Assembly (NCBI RefSeq): GCF_003994415.1
Contig: NZ_CP034689.1
Coordinates: 5,394,001-5,458,000, forward strand
DNA length: 64,000 bases
Direction of reading: 5' to 3'
From: Achromobacter spanius
Lineage (GTDB): Bacteria > Pseudomonadota > Gammaproteobacteria > Burkholderiales > Burkholderiaceae_B
Positions 24,270 to 33,102 of the stretch are shown piece after piece. The notes beneath the pieces are model-generated. The model was not told where the DNA came from, did not search any database, and saw only the letters and a list, made by a program, of their open reading frames with translations. Every line of letters starts with the position of its first letter. Within the stretch, counting starts at the first letter, position 1. A program made the position numbers and the translations under genes.

Positions 24270-27104
24270 ATGCGTCCAATGCTGGTAGAAGACCATGGCG
24301 CTCCCGCCCTAGAACCCCAGGCCGCTCCGCGCGCCGCCTCGTTGTTGCTGCACTTTCTTGCAGTGGCGCTGCTCGTCTGCATTGCGGCCGGCGCCACCCT
24401 TTACCTGTATTGGGCGTTCAGCAATGTGGTGTCCAACTATCGGCGCCACATGAATGCCGCTGCCTACGAAGCGCAGCACTTTTTCGACCAGCGCGAATCC
24501 CTCTTGCGCTCAATCTCCGCGTCCGCGGTGCGCAACACCAACCAAGATCCGATCAGTAAGACGCCCACCCATTTCGGCAAGACCGGCCAGGTGGAAGTGC
24601 TGCCGCTGCAAGAAGGCCCCGACGCCTACGACTGGGCGCTGGTGCTGACCCCGCGCGACTTGCGCCGCGTTGCCCAAGCCAACACCCGCATCGTCTACAG
24701 CGCGCTGCGCCATGCCAGCACCGTGCCCGTTGGGTCGCATGACCAACCTGCCTCGCCGGGCATTGCCCCCACCATCCAGCAATGGCTCGCCCTGACCCTG
24801 GCTGACGTGCAGACCCGCGCGCCCACCAAGGGCCTGCCCCCCATCGTCTGGCTGCATCCGCCGCACGACACCGTCAAGCGCCTGTTCCTCTTCACGCCCC
24901 TGGATGCCGTGCACCCGGAAGCCGCCTGGATCGGCCTGGAGGTCCAGGGGGTGGAATCGGCCATCAGCGCGCCTCGCTCGGGCGCGGGCGACTACGTGCT
25001 GTTCGACGAAATGAGCCGGCCGGTACTGCACAGCGCCGGCGTCGGCACAACCAATCGGGCCTTGCCGCACACCACCCGGGAAGATGCGTTCGGTCTGCAG
25101 GGACAGGGTTGGTTGCCCGACTACCTGGTGCTGAGCAAATCGGTCGGCGACGACGGCTGGCGGCTGGTCTACTACGCGCCCATGGCGCACGTCCTGCGTG
25201 ACAACGCCCTGGCCTTCCAGACCGCGGCCATTGCCTCCTTATTGCTGATCATCACGGTCATCTTGCGAGTGCGCTACATCCGCCGGCGCCTGGTCTTGCC
25301 CGCGTTGCGCCAATACGAGGCGCTGGCCGACAGCGTGTCGCTTAACCGCAAACTGATCGAAGTGGCGCCCGTGGGCCTGTGCCTGCTGCGGCGTTCGGAC
25401 CGCGCGGTCGTGTTGTCCAACGACATGGCGCGCCGCTGGTTCCAGGGCACGCCGGGCTGGCGCACCGACATCCTCTCAACCCACGGCGAAGAGGCTGGCC
25501 GCGAACACCGGCTCAACGACGGCCGCACCGCCTACCTGAGCTTTGCCCCAACCACTTACCGCGGCGAAGCGGTTGTGCTGTGCGGCATCAGCGATATTTC
25601 CGCGTTGAAGCGGATCGAGCATTCCCTGCTGCAGGCCAAACGCGACGCCGAAGCCGCCAACCAGGCCAAGACGGTGTTCCTGACCACCATGAGCCACGAG
25701 ATCCGCACGCCGCTATACGGCATTCTTGGCACGCTGGAACTGTTCTCGCTGACGCGCGTCAGCGGCCAGCAGGCGCAGTACCTGGAAACCATCCAGCAGT
25801 CGTCGGCGACGCTTTTACGCACCATCAACGACACGCTGGACCTGTCCCGTATCGAGGCCGGCCACACCGTGCTTGAACGCGCGCCCTTTTCCCCCGTTGA
25901 ACTCTTGAACAACGTCGTGGCCAGCTTCGCGGCACGCGCCCACGCCAAGGGCGTGCGCAGCTATGCCGTGGCCGACCCTGACACGCCGCCGGCGGTAATC
26001 GGCGACGCCACGCGCATCCGCCAGATTCTCGACAATCTTGCCAATAACGCGATCAAGTTCACCGATTCCGGGCAGATCGTATTGCGCCTGAAGGTCAACA
26101 GCCGCAACCGCGAAAGCGTCGACCTGTGTTTCCAGATTGCCGACACCGGCGCGGGCATTGCGCCGGAGCATCAGGCCCGCTTGTTCGAACCCTATTACCA
26201 GGTGGATGCCGACAACTGCGTGACCTTGCCCGGCACCGGCCTGGGCCTGTCGATCTGCCGAAGCCTGTCGGACATGATGAACGGCAGGCTCAACGCGGTC
26301 AGCGAACCCGGCCTGGGCACCAGCATCACCTTTGAAGTCCGCTTGCCGCTTGCGCCCGAAGCGCTGGAGACGGCTTTCCCCGAGCTGGAAAGCACGGTCG
26401 TCTACGTACAAGGCGCGGTGCCAGAAATCGTCCACAACCTTTGCGACTGGTTGCGGCGCTGGGGCGCGGTCGGGCTGCCCTACCCCGCCAGCGGCGTGGT
26501 GCCTACCGAACCCGCGGTGCTGTTGCAGGCGTGGCCGCATGCGCAGAAGATCGCCAACTGGATCGGCCCGCAGGTCATCGTCCATCCGCCGGGCCTGCGT
26601 CCGCGCGTCGAAGACAGCCACCGCAACTGGTTCGCCAGCGCCTACAACCTGGCAGGCATCAACCATGCGGTGCAGCTGGCCCAAGGCGGCGCGGCCCGCA
26701 GCACGGCGTTCGACTCCAAGGCGGCGCCGGAAGTGCTGGGCTTGCGGATATTGGTCACGGAAGACAACCCCATCAGCCAACTGATCCTGCGTGAACAACT
26801 TGAGCACATGGGTTGCACCGTGGTCTTGGCCGGCAACGGCCAGGAAGCACTGAACCTGCCTGACCTGATGCATTTCGACGCCGTGCTCACCGACCTGAAC
26901 ATGCCCTTGGTCGATGGCTACGAACTCACGCGCATTTTGCGAAAGCGCGGCTACGACCGGCCTGTTCTTGGGGTCACCGCCAACGCCTTTCCCGACGAGC
27001 AGCGGCGCGGCATGAATGCGGGCATGACCAGCTTGCTGGTCAAGCCCCTGCCTCTGAGCATCCTGCGCCAAACGCTGCAAACGGTTAAAGAACTCCGGAG
27101 TTGA
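24270..27104 (+). CDS. Hybrid sensor histidine kinase, RcsC-like, without HPt
   Basis: A 944-residue membrane kinase. TM1 (about residues 26-48) and TM2 (about 315-336) enclose a 265-residue periplasmic sensor. Then come a PAS-like linker (350-450), HisKA with TTMSHEIRTPLYGILG (His476), HATPase with DNLANNAIKFT, DTGAGIAPEHQ and GTGLGLSICR, a degenerate receiver-like segment (705-810) like that in RcsC, and a C-terminal receiver (825-940, AVLTDLNMP, Asp875). There is no HPt domain, so phosphate must pass to an HPt elsewhere, presumably that of the second kinase. It is the first gene of a four-gene rightward operon. Confidence 0.88.
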   Translation: MRPMLVEDHGAPALEPQAAPRAASLLLHFLAVALLVCIAAGATLYLYWAFSNVVSNYRRHMNAAAYEAQHFFDQRESLLRSISASAVRNTNQDPISKTPTHFGKTGQVEVLPLQEGPDAYDWALVLTPRDLRRVAQANTRIVYSALRHASTVPVGSHDQPASPGIAPTIQQWLALTLADVQTRAPTKGLPPIVWLHPPHDTVKRLFLFTPLDAVHPEAAWIGLEVQGVESAISAPRSGAGDYVLFDEMSRPVLHSAGVGTTNRALPHTTREDAFGLQGQGWLPDYLVLSKSVGDDGWRLVYYAPMAHVLRDNALAFQTAAIASLLLIITVILRVRYIRRRLVLPALRQYEALADSVSLNRKLIEVAPVGLCLLRRSDRAVVLSNDMARRWFQGTPGWRTDILSTHGEEAGREHRLNDGRTAYLSFAPTTYRGEAVVLCGISDISALKRIEHSLLQAKRDAEAANQAKTVFLTTMSHEIRTPLYGILGTLELFSLTRVSGQQAQYLETIQQSSATLLRTINDTLDLSRIEAGHTVLERAPFSPVELLNNVVASFAARAHAKGVRSYAVADPDTPPAVIGDATRIRQILDNLANNAIKFTDSGQIVLRLKVNSRNRESVDLCFQIADTGAGIAPEHQARLFEPYYQVDADNCVTLPGTGLGLSICRSLSDMMNGRLNAVSEPGLGTSITFEVRLPLAPEALETAFPELESTVVYVQGAVPEIVHNLCDWLRRWGAVGLPYPASGVVPTEPAVLLQAWPHAQKIANWIGPQVIVHPPGLRPRVEDSHRNWFASAYNLAGINHAVQLAQGGAARSTAFDSKAAPEVLGLRILVTEDNPISQLILREQLEHMGCTVVLAGNGQEALNLPDLMHFDAVLTDLNMPLVDGYELTRILRKRGYDRPVLGVTANAFPDEQRRGMNAGMTSLLVKPLPLSILRQTLQTVKELRS

Positions 27105-27106
27105 CA

Positions 27107-28324
27107 ATGCTTTCCGTGTACAAGGTCTTGGTCCTTGACGACCATGCGTTTCAATGCGCGCAAATACGCGGCCTGTTCCTGGAGGCGGGCTTTGGGCACG
27201 TCGACATGGCGAATTCGGCGCATGAGGCACTGGAGATGGTTCGCCTGCATTCTTACCAGTTGGTGTTGATGGACCTCAACATGCCTGGCATGGACGGCGT
27301 GCAGTTCATCCACGAACTGGCCCGGCTGCAATGCAACCCGATGCTGGCGATCACCACGGCGTGCTCGCGCCGCATCATGAACAGCGTCAGCCTCATGGCC
27401 AAGGAAAAGGGGCTGTCGGTGATCGCGGCCCATACCAAGCCGGTTACGCGCGAACACGCTCTGGCGCTGGCCCGGCGGTTGCGCAACGAACGTCTGGATG
27501 GCGCGTTGGCGCCCACGCTGCCTTTGCCGTCCACGCCCCTGTTTGACCGTCGCACACTTGAAAAAGCGCTGTCGACCGGCCGGATCCAGGCGTGGTTCCA
27601 GCCCAAAAAGGCATTGGCGACGGGCAATATCGTCGGGGCGGAAGCGCTTGCGCGCTGGCATCACCTTGAATTCGGCTTCATGCTGCCGGCCTCGTTCCTG
27701 GGTGCGGTACGCCATCATGGGCTGGACCACGCCCTGCTCATCCGGATGCTGGACGACGCCCTGGCCGCCTATCTTGATTGGCGCCGCCTGGGGTTCAGAA
27801 TGCCGGTGTCGGTCAATCTGCCCACCCGCCTGCTGGATCAACCTGACTTGCCCGACCAGCTTTACAATCTGGTCGCGCAGCGCGGTGTGCCCTTCGAAGA
27901 TGTCACTTTCGAACTGCTTGAAGACGAAACCACCTCGGTGCCCGGGCACTACTATATGGGCGCAAGCCGCTTGCGCTTGAAAGGCTTCGGTCTGGCGCAG
28001 GACGATTTCGGCAAAGGATACAACTCGATGTATACCCTGATCTCCACGCCGTTCACCGAGCTCAAGATCGATCGCGCCTTTGTCAGCGGCGCCGCGGAAG
28101 ACGAAGTGCGCGCCGCGGCCTTGTTATCCTCGGTACAGTTGGGTCGCCAATTGGGGCTGCAAGTCACCGCCGAAGGGGTGGAAAACACGAAAGACCTGGA
28201 GTTTTTGCGCAAGATCGGCTGTGATTTCGCCCAAGGCTTCCTGATATCCGCCGCCGTCAACGCCCATGACTTCACCGATTTGCTGGCTGACGAGCCCCGC
28301 CCCTACGCCACCCACCCGCTATAG
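27107..28324 (+). CDS. Response regulator with EAL c-di-GMP phosphodiesterase domain
   Basis: A 405-residue RocR-like protein. The receiver (1-120) has DDH acidic residues and LVLMDLNMPG (Asp56). The EAL domain (about 145-400) keeps the catalytic set: AEALARW, VSVNLPTRLL, TFELLEDET, AQDDFGKGYNS, LKIDRAFV, TAEGVEN and QGFLIS, so hydrolysis of c-di-GMP to pGpG is expected. ATG 27107 lies 2 bp past the stop of the first kinase. Placement between two hybrid kinases implies phosphorylation-controlled c-di-GMP turnover. Similar proteins are Pseudomonas RocR/SadR and, by arrangement, Bordetella BvgR. Confidence 0.88.
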   Translation: MLSVYKVLVLDDHAFQCAQIRGLFLEAGFGHVDMANSAHEALEMVRLHSYQLVLMDLNMPGMDGVQFIHELARLQCNPMLAITTACSRRIMNSVSLMAKEKGLSVIAAHTKPVTREHALALARRLRNERLDGALAPTLPLPSTPLFDRRTLEKALSTGRIQAWFQPKKALATGNIVGAEALARWHHLEFGFMLPASFLGAVRHHGLDHALLIRMLDDALAAYLDWRRLGFRMPVSVNLPTRLLDQPDLPDQLYNLVAQRGVPFEDVTFELLEDETTSVPGHYYMGASRLRLKGFGLAQDDFGKGYNSMYTLISTPFTELKIDRAFVSGAAEDEVRAAALLSSVQLGRQLGLQVTAEGVENTKDLEFLRKIGCDFAQGFLISAAVNAHDFTDLLADEPRPYATHPL

Positions 28325-28339
28325 GACCCTCGCCCGCGT

Positions 28340-31300
28340 ATGCAGGAAACGCCGTTTAGCAGGATTGCACGTACCTCGCGCCGGCTGAATATCGCGCTGT
28401 TCGGCATTCTGCCCGTCGCGCTCATCATGATCGGCGCTCTGCTATGGGGCGCCCAGCGCATCATCAAGCAGGAAGAAGACCGCCTGTTGATGGACTTCGC
28501 CGTTCTTGTTGGATACATCCACGAGCAAGAAGGCTTTCTGCTGCAATTCCGCAAAGAGAACCAGCGCCTGGACGGCCGCGCCCCCATCGAAGACACCAAA
28601 CTATCGACGCCGCTGGACTCGACCCGGCCGGGCCTGCGCATCTATCGCGGGCAACACGCGCTGGTGGCCATGCCGTTCTCGCTGTTCTGCAATTACCCGT
28701 CGGAATGCCCCGTGGCCAATAGCCCGGTATCGGCCGCGGCGGGCTACTTTGCGGATTTCTACAGCACCTACTGGGCGAATTCGTACTTTCCCGCGGCCGC
28801 CGCGTTCCTGATCAACAAGACCGACAGCCTGGGTATTGCGGTGCCGGCCATCAACGTCAAACCGGGCTATGGCGAGCCGCTCAGTGAAGACACCCTGCTG
28901 TTGGTCAATGACGCCGTGCGTGCGCGGCTGGCCTCGGCAACAACCGACGACGCCGCATCGGACGGGCAGATACAGTGGATCTCTCCGGGCGGCTTGCCGG
29001 ATCGCATGATGGGGCTGCTGCACGCCGGCTTTTCCGGCACGGCCTGGACCAATCGCGGCGGCGGCAAGCCCGACGTCTACGTCGCCACGCTGCTTAGCCG
29101 CGCGCGTATCAACATCTATGATCGCGCCCTGCCCTCGATCCAATACGACGGCTTTTGGCTGACGCATCGGGACATCGGCCTGATGCTCGGTGAAGGGCCG
29201 CTGCCCGCCGCCGGCCACAGCGGCCTGAGCGCCACGCGCGACGGCCTGATCCTGCAGGTGTCGGACCCGTCCAGCATCTGGACCGCGTACTACCGCGTCA
29301 GCTATCGCAATTTTTTCGAAGACAACCTCTGGCTGCCGATCACCGCCGCGCTGCTGTTGCTGCTTAGCCTTGCCGGCGGCATCGGCTACCAGCGCTGGTA
29401 CACCCGCCGCGTGATCGAGCCGGCGCAAAATGCCCACCGCGACATCGCCGAAAGCGAAGAATTCAACCGCACCCTGATCCAGACCGCGCCCATTGCGCTG
29501 TGCGTGCTGGCCCGCGCCAATGGTGACGTGCTGTTCGCCAACAGCCTGGCGCTGGAATGGCTGGGCGCGGCCACCGGGCAGGGCTTGCGCGACTCTCCCG
29601 CCGCCCGGCCGCTGCTGGACCAGGTGCTGACTGCCTCGGCGCCCGGCACCATTGAAACCTTCCACGCCGACGACGGCCGCCCCTTGTACGTGGCCTACTC
29701 GCCCACGCGCTACAAAAAGCAGGACGTGGTGCTGTGCGCGTTCGCGGACATCAGCGCGCGGGCCGAAATCGAACGTGCCCTGGCGCAGGCCAAACGCGAT
29801 GCCGACAAGGCCAGCGAAGCGAAGTCCACCTTTCTGGCCACCATGAGCCACGAGATCCGCACGCCGCTGTACGGCGTACTGGGCACGCTGGAGCTCATGG
29901 GCATGACCGAACTGAACGCCGAGCAGCGCCAGCATCTGGAGCGCATCCAGAATTCGTCGGTGATCCTGCTGCAACTGATCAGCGACATCCTGGACATCAC
30001 CAAGATCGAATCCGGGCAACTGGCGCTGGACTCCAGCCCGTTCCGGCCGCGTGAACTGGTGGAAAGCTGTGCGCGCTCGTTCGCCGCGCTGGCCAGGCAA
30101 AAAGGCCTGCTGCTCTTTGCCTGCGTCGACGGCTCGGTAGCACCCTGGGTCACGGGCGATGCCGTGCGCATCCGGCAGATTCTCAGCAACCTGCTCAGCA
30201 ACGCCATCAAGTTCACCGAGTCTGGCCATGTCATCGTGCGCCTGCATGGCGCGGACCGGGCCGACGGCACGCAGGTGCTGGCCCTCCAGGTGGTGGATAC
30301 CGGCATAGGCATCGACAAGGAAGACCAGGCCCAGCTTTTCAGCCCCTTCTACCAGATCGACAGCGCCAGCCATACCGTGCGCGGCGCGGGCATCGGCCTG
30401 TCAATCTGCGCGCGCCTGGCCAGGCTGATGGATAGCCACATCCGCGTCACCAGCGAACTGGGGCTGGGCAGCAGCTTTTCGCTGGAACTGGCCTTGCTGC
30501 CAGCCGACGGCCCCCCCGTGGACGAGCCCGACCTGCACGGCATCCGCATCTACGTGCGCAGCCCGCACCGCGAACTGACTGACAACGTTTGCCAGTGGCT
30601 GACCCGTTGGGGCGCCGACGCCCAGCGCGCGCCCGCCCCGCTGGGCCGCGGCGAACCCGACGACGTATTGCTGGACATCCTGGGTCCCACTGACGCCGCG
30701 CCCGCCAATTGGACGGGCCACTTCCTGTCGGCGGGCGATCCGCGCGAGTCAGCCGCCGGGGCGCCGGATCAAGTGGACGGACATGACCTGGACAGCATCG
30801 GGTTCGGCATTTCGCGCCTGCTGCGCGGCGACCCGCCCGTGCCTGCCGCCCCCGCCGCCAACCCCCTCATGGATCCGCTGGACCTGCGCGTGCTGGTGGC
30901 CGAGGACAACCCCATCAACCAGGCCACGCTGCGCCACCAACTGGAACAACTGGGCTGCACCGTCACGGTGGCCGGCAACGGCGCGGATGCGCTGTCGATG
31001 TGGAACATGGCCACCTATGACGTGCTGCTGACCGACGTCAACATGCCCAAGATGAACGGCTACGAACTCACGGGTGAACTGCGCTCGCGCGGCTACGCCC
31101 AACCCATCATCGGCGTGACCGCCAACGCCATGCGCGACGAAGAAGCCCGTTGCATGGCCGCGGGCATGAATTCCTGGCTGGTCAAGCCGATTGAACTGAG
31201 CGCCTTGCGCCGCCACCTGGGCGGTATCACGCGAGTGCGTGCCGACGCGATTGTGGCGTCCGATGTGCCGGAAGAGCCGGAAGAGCCAAAGGTGCCCGAT

Positions 31301-31636
31301 GTGCCCGAAGAGTCACTCAACCAGGACAACTTGCCTGTCCCCGCCCACGCGGCGCCCGAGCCGCTGGTGCCCGAGAAGTACCGCCGTCTGTTCCTGGACA
31401 CCATGGACGCCGACCTGGCGAATCTTGACCAGGCGATCACCCGCCGGGACGTAACGTCCGCGCTGCAAACCATGCACCGGATGCGAGGCGCCCTGGTGAT
31501 GGTCAAAATGACAACCTTGTCATCCGACTTTCAGGCGATCGAGTCCAAACTCAGGCGCGACGGCGGAGACGATGAGGGCTTTCAAGAAGTGACCAGACTG
31601 ACCCATGAGCTCAGGATCCTGCTGGCTCAAGTTTGA
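28340..31636 (+). CDS. Hybrid sensor histidine kinase with receiver and HPt domain
   Basis: A 1098-residue unorthodox kinase. TM1 (about 17-37) and TM2 (about 331-351) frame a 290-residue periplasmic sensor that differs from that of the first kinase. Downstream are a PAS-like linker (370-470), HisKA with TMSHEIRTPLYGVLG (His504), HATPase with NLLSNAIKFT, DTGIGIDKEDQ and GAGIGLSICARL, an RcsC-like degenerate segment, a receiver (848-963, Asp899 in LLTDVNMP), a Pro/Glu-rich linker (about 970-1005) and a C-terminal HPt (His1046 in QTMHRMRGALVM). It can run the complete His-Asp-His relay and probably also serves the HPt-less kinase upstream. Confidence 0.9.
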   Translation: MQETPFSRIARTSRRLNIALFGILPVALIMIGALLWGAQRIIKQEEDRLLMDFAVLVGYIHEQEGFLLQFRKENQRLDGRAPIEDTKLSTPLDSTRPGLRIYRGQHALVAMPFSLFCNYPSECPVANSPVSAAAGYFADFYSTYWANSYFPAAAAFLINKTDSLGIAVPAINVKPGYGEPLSEDTLLLVNDAVRARLASATTDDAASDGQIQWISPGGLPDRMMGLLHAGFSGTAWTNRGGGKPDVYVATLLSRARINIYDRALPSIQYDGFWLTHRDIGLMLGEGPLPAAGHSGLSATRDGLILQVSDPSSIWTAYYRVSYRNFFEDNLWLPITAALLLLLSLAGGIGYQRWYTRRVIEPAQNAHRDIAESEEFNRTLIQTAPIALCVLARANGDVLFANSLALEWLGAATGQGLRDSPAARPLLDQVLTASAPGTIETFHADDGRPLYVAYSPTRYKKQDVVLCAFADISARAEIERALAQAKRDADKASEAKSTFLATMSHEIRTPLYGVLGTLELMGMTELNAEQRQHLERIQNSSVILLQLISDILDITKIESGQLALDSSPFRPRELVESCARSFAALARQKGLLLFACVDGSVAPWVTGDAVRIRQILSNLLSNAIKFTESGHVIVRLHGADRADGTQVLALQVVDTGIGIDKEDQAQLFSPFYQIDSASHTVRGAGIGLSICARLARLMDSHIRVTSELGLGSSFSLELALLPADGPPVDEPDLHGIRIYVRSPHRELTDNVCQWLTRWGADAQRAPAPLGRGEPDDVLLDILGPTDAAPANWTGHFLSAGDPRESAAGAPDQVDGHDLDSIGFGISRLLRGDPPVPAAPAANPLMDPLDLRVLVAEDNPINQATLRHQLEQLGCTVTVAGNGADALSMWNMATYDVLLTDVNMPKMNGYELTGELRSRGYAQPIIGVTANAMRDEEARCMAAGMNSWLVKPIELSALRRHLGGITRVRADAIVASDVPEEPEEPKVPDVPEESLNQDNLPVPAHAAPEPLVPEKYRRLFLDTMDADLANLDQAITRRDVTSALQTMHRMRGALVMVKMTTLSSDFQAIESKLRRDGGDDEGFQEVTRLTHELRILLAQV

Positions 31637-31649
31637 GTCTTGGTACAGA

Positions 31650-32342
31650 ATGACCCCCACAACCTCCACGATTGCCCCACGGCGCCCCCGAATGGAACGA
31701 CTCCGAATAGTCCTTGCCGACGACCATCCGCTGGTCCTCGCGGGCATGCGCGACTTGCTGGAAAAAGATCTCAGCGTTGAAGTCACGGCGCTGCTGGCCA
31801 GTCCGACCGCCTTGGTCGAACATTTGACCCACGACCTGCCGCATGTCGTCATCACCGACTACTCCATGCCCGGCGATGAAACCTATGGCGACGGCATCCG
31901 CCTGGTGAAATTCCTGACGCGGCGCTTTCCGAAAACGCAGGTGGTGGTGCTGACCATGGTGTCCAACCCCATGATCATTTCCGCCATGTATGACGCGGGC
32001 GTGGCCGCCGTGGTGCTCAAGCGCGACAACCTGGCCGAAATCGTCACGGCCCTGCACACGCTGCAAGCCGGCCGCAAGTACTATCCGCCCGGGTTCCAGC
32101 GGGACGGCACGGTGGATTCGCGCAGCAAATTCATCGGCGAACGCATCAACAGCCTGTCGCCCAAGGAATTCGAGGTACTGCGTCACTTCATCCGTGGCGA
32201 ATCCATGATGCAAGTGGCCGAGACGCTCAAGCGCAGCGTCAAGACGGTCAGCGGCCAGAAGATATCCGCCATGCGCAAGCTGAACGTGCAGAACGACCAG
32301 GAACTGGTGGCGTTCTGCGTGGAAAGCGAAATTTTTCAATAG
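31650..32342 (+). CDS. RcsB-like NarL-family response regulator
   Basis: A 230-residue regulator. The receiver has LADDHPLVLAGMRDLLEKD and VVITDYSMPGDETYGDGIRL (Asp70), unmistakably like RcsB, then VVVLTMVSNPMIISAM. The C-terminal HTH reads SPKEFEVLRHFIRGESMMQV, KRSVKTVSGQKISAMRKLN. It is the DNA-binding output of the relay encoded upstream. The start is uncertain: ATG 31650 follows the kinase stop by 13 bp, ATG 31692 gives the usual RcsB N terminus. No RcsA, RcsD or RcsF gene is in the window. Confidence 0.88.
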   Translation: MTPTTSTIAPRRPRMERLRIVLADDHPLVLAGMRDLLEKDLSVEVTALLASPTALVEHLTHDLPHVVITDYSMPGDETYGDGIRLVKFLTRRFPKTQVVVLTMVSNPMIISAMYDAGVAAVVLKRDNLAEIVTALHTLQAGRKYYPPGFQRDGTVDSRSKFIGERINSLSPKEFEVLRHFIRGESMMQVAETLKRSVKTVSGQKISAMRKLNVQNDQELVAFCVESEIFQ

Positions 32343-32373
32343 GTTTTCAGTAGGCAACCCCGAGACACCCCGC

Positions 32374-33069
32374 ATGACGCAAGACGTATTTGAAGCCATC
32401 ACCGGCCAGGAAGTAGACCGCCAGGCCATGCTGGCCCTGATTGACAACGCGGCCGGCCAGGCGCTGTCGTTCCAGGACTGCGATTTCCAGCACGCCGATT
32501 TTTCTCGCCTGGATCTGCGCGGCGCGCGCTTCACGGCCTGCGCCATTGCGGGCGCCTCGTTCCAGGGCGCCACGCTGGCCGACACCACCTGGCTGCGCTG
32601 CCGGGGCGGCCAGGCCAACTTTGCATCGGCGGACGCCAGCGACGCCACCTTCCAGAACTGCGATTTGAACAACGCCAAGTGGCACCGTGCGCGGCTGGCC
32701 GGCGCCCACCTTCAAGGCTGCAAGCTGACTGGTTCCGACTTCGACGGCATCGCCTGCCTGGGCTGGACCGTCGAAGAATGCCTGCTGGTCGGCGCGCTGC
32801 TGCGCGGCGTGTCGTTTCGCAAAACCAACATCATGCAGTTGGACTTTTCAGACGCCGACCTGGCCGGCAGCGATTTCCGCGACACCGTCTTCCACGGTGG
32901 CAGCCTGCGCAACGCCAATTTGAAAAACGTGCGCTTTGAAGGCGCCGACCTGCGCGAAGTGGACTTGAGCGGCATCGACCTGACCGCCGCCGCGCGGCTG
33001 GCCGGCGCCACCATTTCCAAGACCCAGGCGGCCACCTTGCTGGCCGAACTGCGCATCAGCGTGCTCTGA
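32374..33069 (+). CDS. Pentapeptide-repeat protein
   Basis: A 231-residue protein built mostly of A(D/N)LXX-type pentapeptides, for example HADFSRLDLRGARFTACAIA, SDATFQNCDLNNAKW, SDADLAGSDFRDTVFHGG and NANLKNVRFEGADLREVDLS, forming a right-handed quadrilateral beta-helix. An N-terminal helix cap (about residues 1-30) and a hydrophobic C-terminal helix (TQAATLLAELRISVL) are present. Family members such as Qnr and McbG mimic DNA and protect gyrase, but most have no known function. It starts 31 bp after the RcsB-like gene and may be cotranscribed with it. Confidence 0.8.
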   Translation: MTQDVFEAITGQEVDRQAMLALIDNAAGQALSFQDCDFQHADFSRLDLRGARFTACAIAGASFQGATLADTTWLRCRGGQANFASADASDATFQNCDLNNAKWHRARLAGAHLQGCKLTGSDFDGIACLGWTVEECLLVGALLRGVSFRKTNIMQLDFSDADLAGSDFRDTVFHGGSLRNANLKNVRFEGADLREVDLSGIDLTAAARLAGATISKTQAATLLAELRISVL

Positions 33070-33074
33070 CGCGC

Positions 33075-33102
33075 ATTCGGATTCCGAGTTCCGGATTCCG
33101 AA
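33075..33102. terminator. Symmetric element between convergent genes
   Basis: The 33-bp gap between two convergent stops holds two copies of GGATTCCGA (33079-33087, 33093-33101) and outer arms TTCGGA (33076-33081) / TCCGAA (33097-33102). It can fold into a hairpin on either strand. There is no T tract, so terminator function is tentative. Confidence 0.35.

Noticed and set aside
28601..30373. A 590-codon open frame on the minus strand opposite the second hybrid kinase
   Set aside because: It is antisense to a gene with clear domains, and its translation is Arg/Gln/Gly-rich without any motif. High GC makes such frames common.
24270..32342. A canonical enterobacterial Rcs system
   Set aside because: There is no RcsD, RcsF, RcsA or IgaA gene here, the HPt is fused to a kinase, and an EAL regulator is part of the operon.
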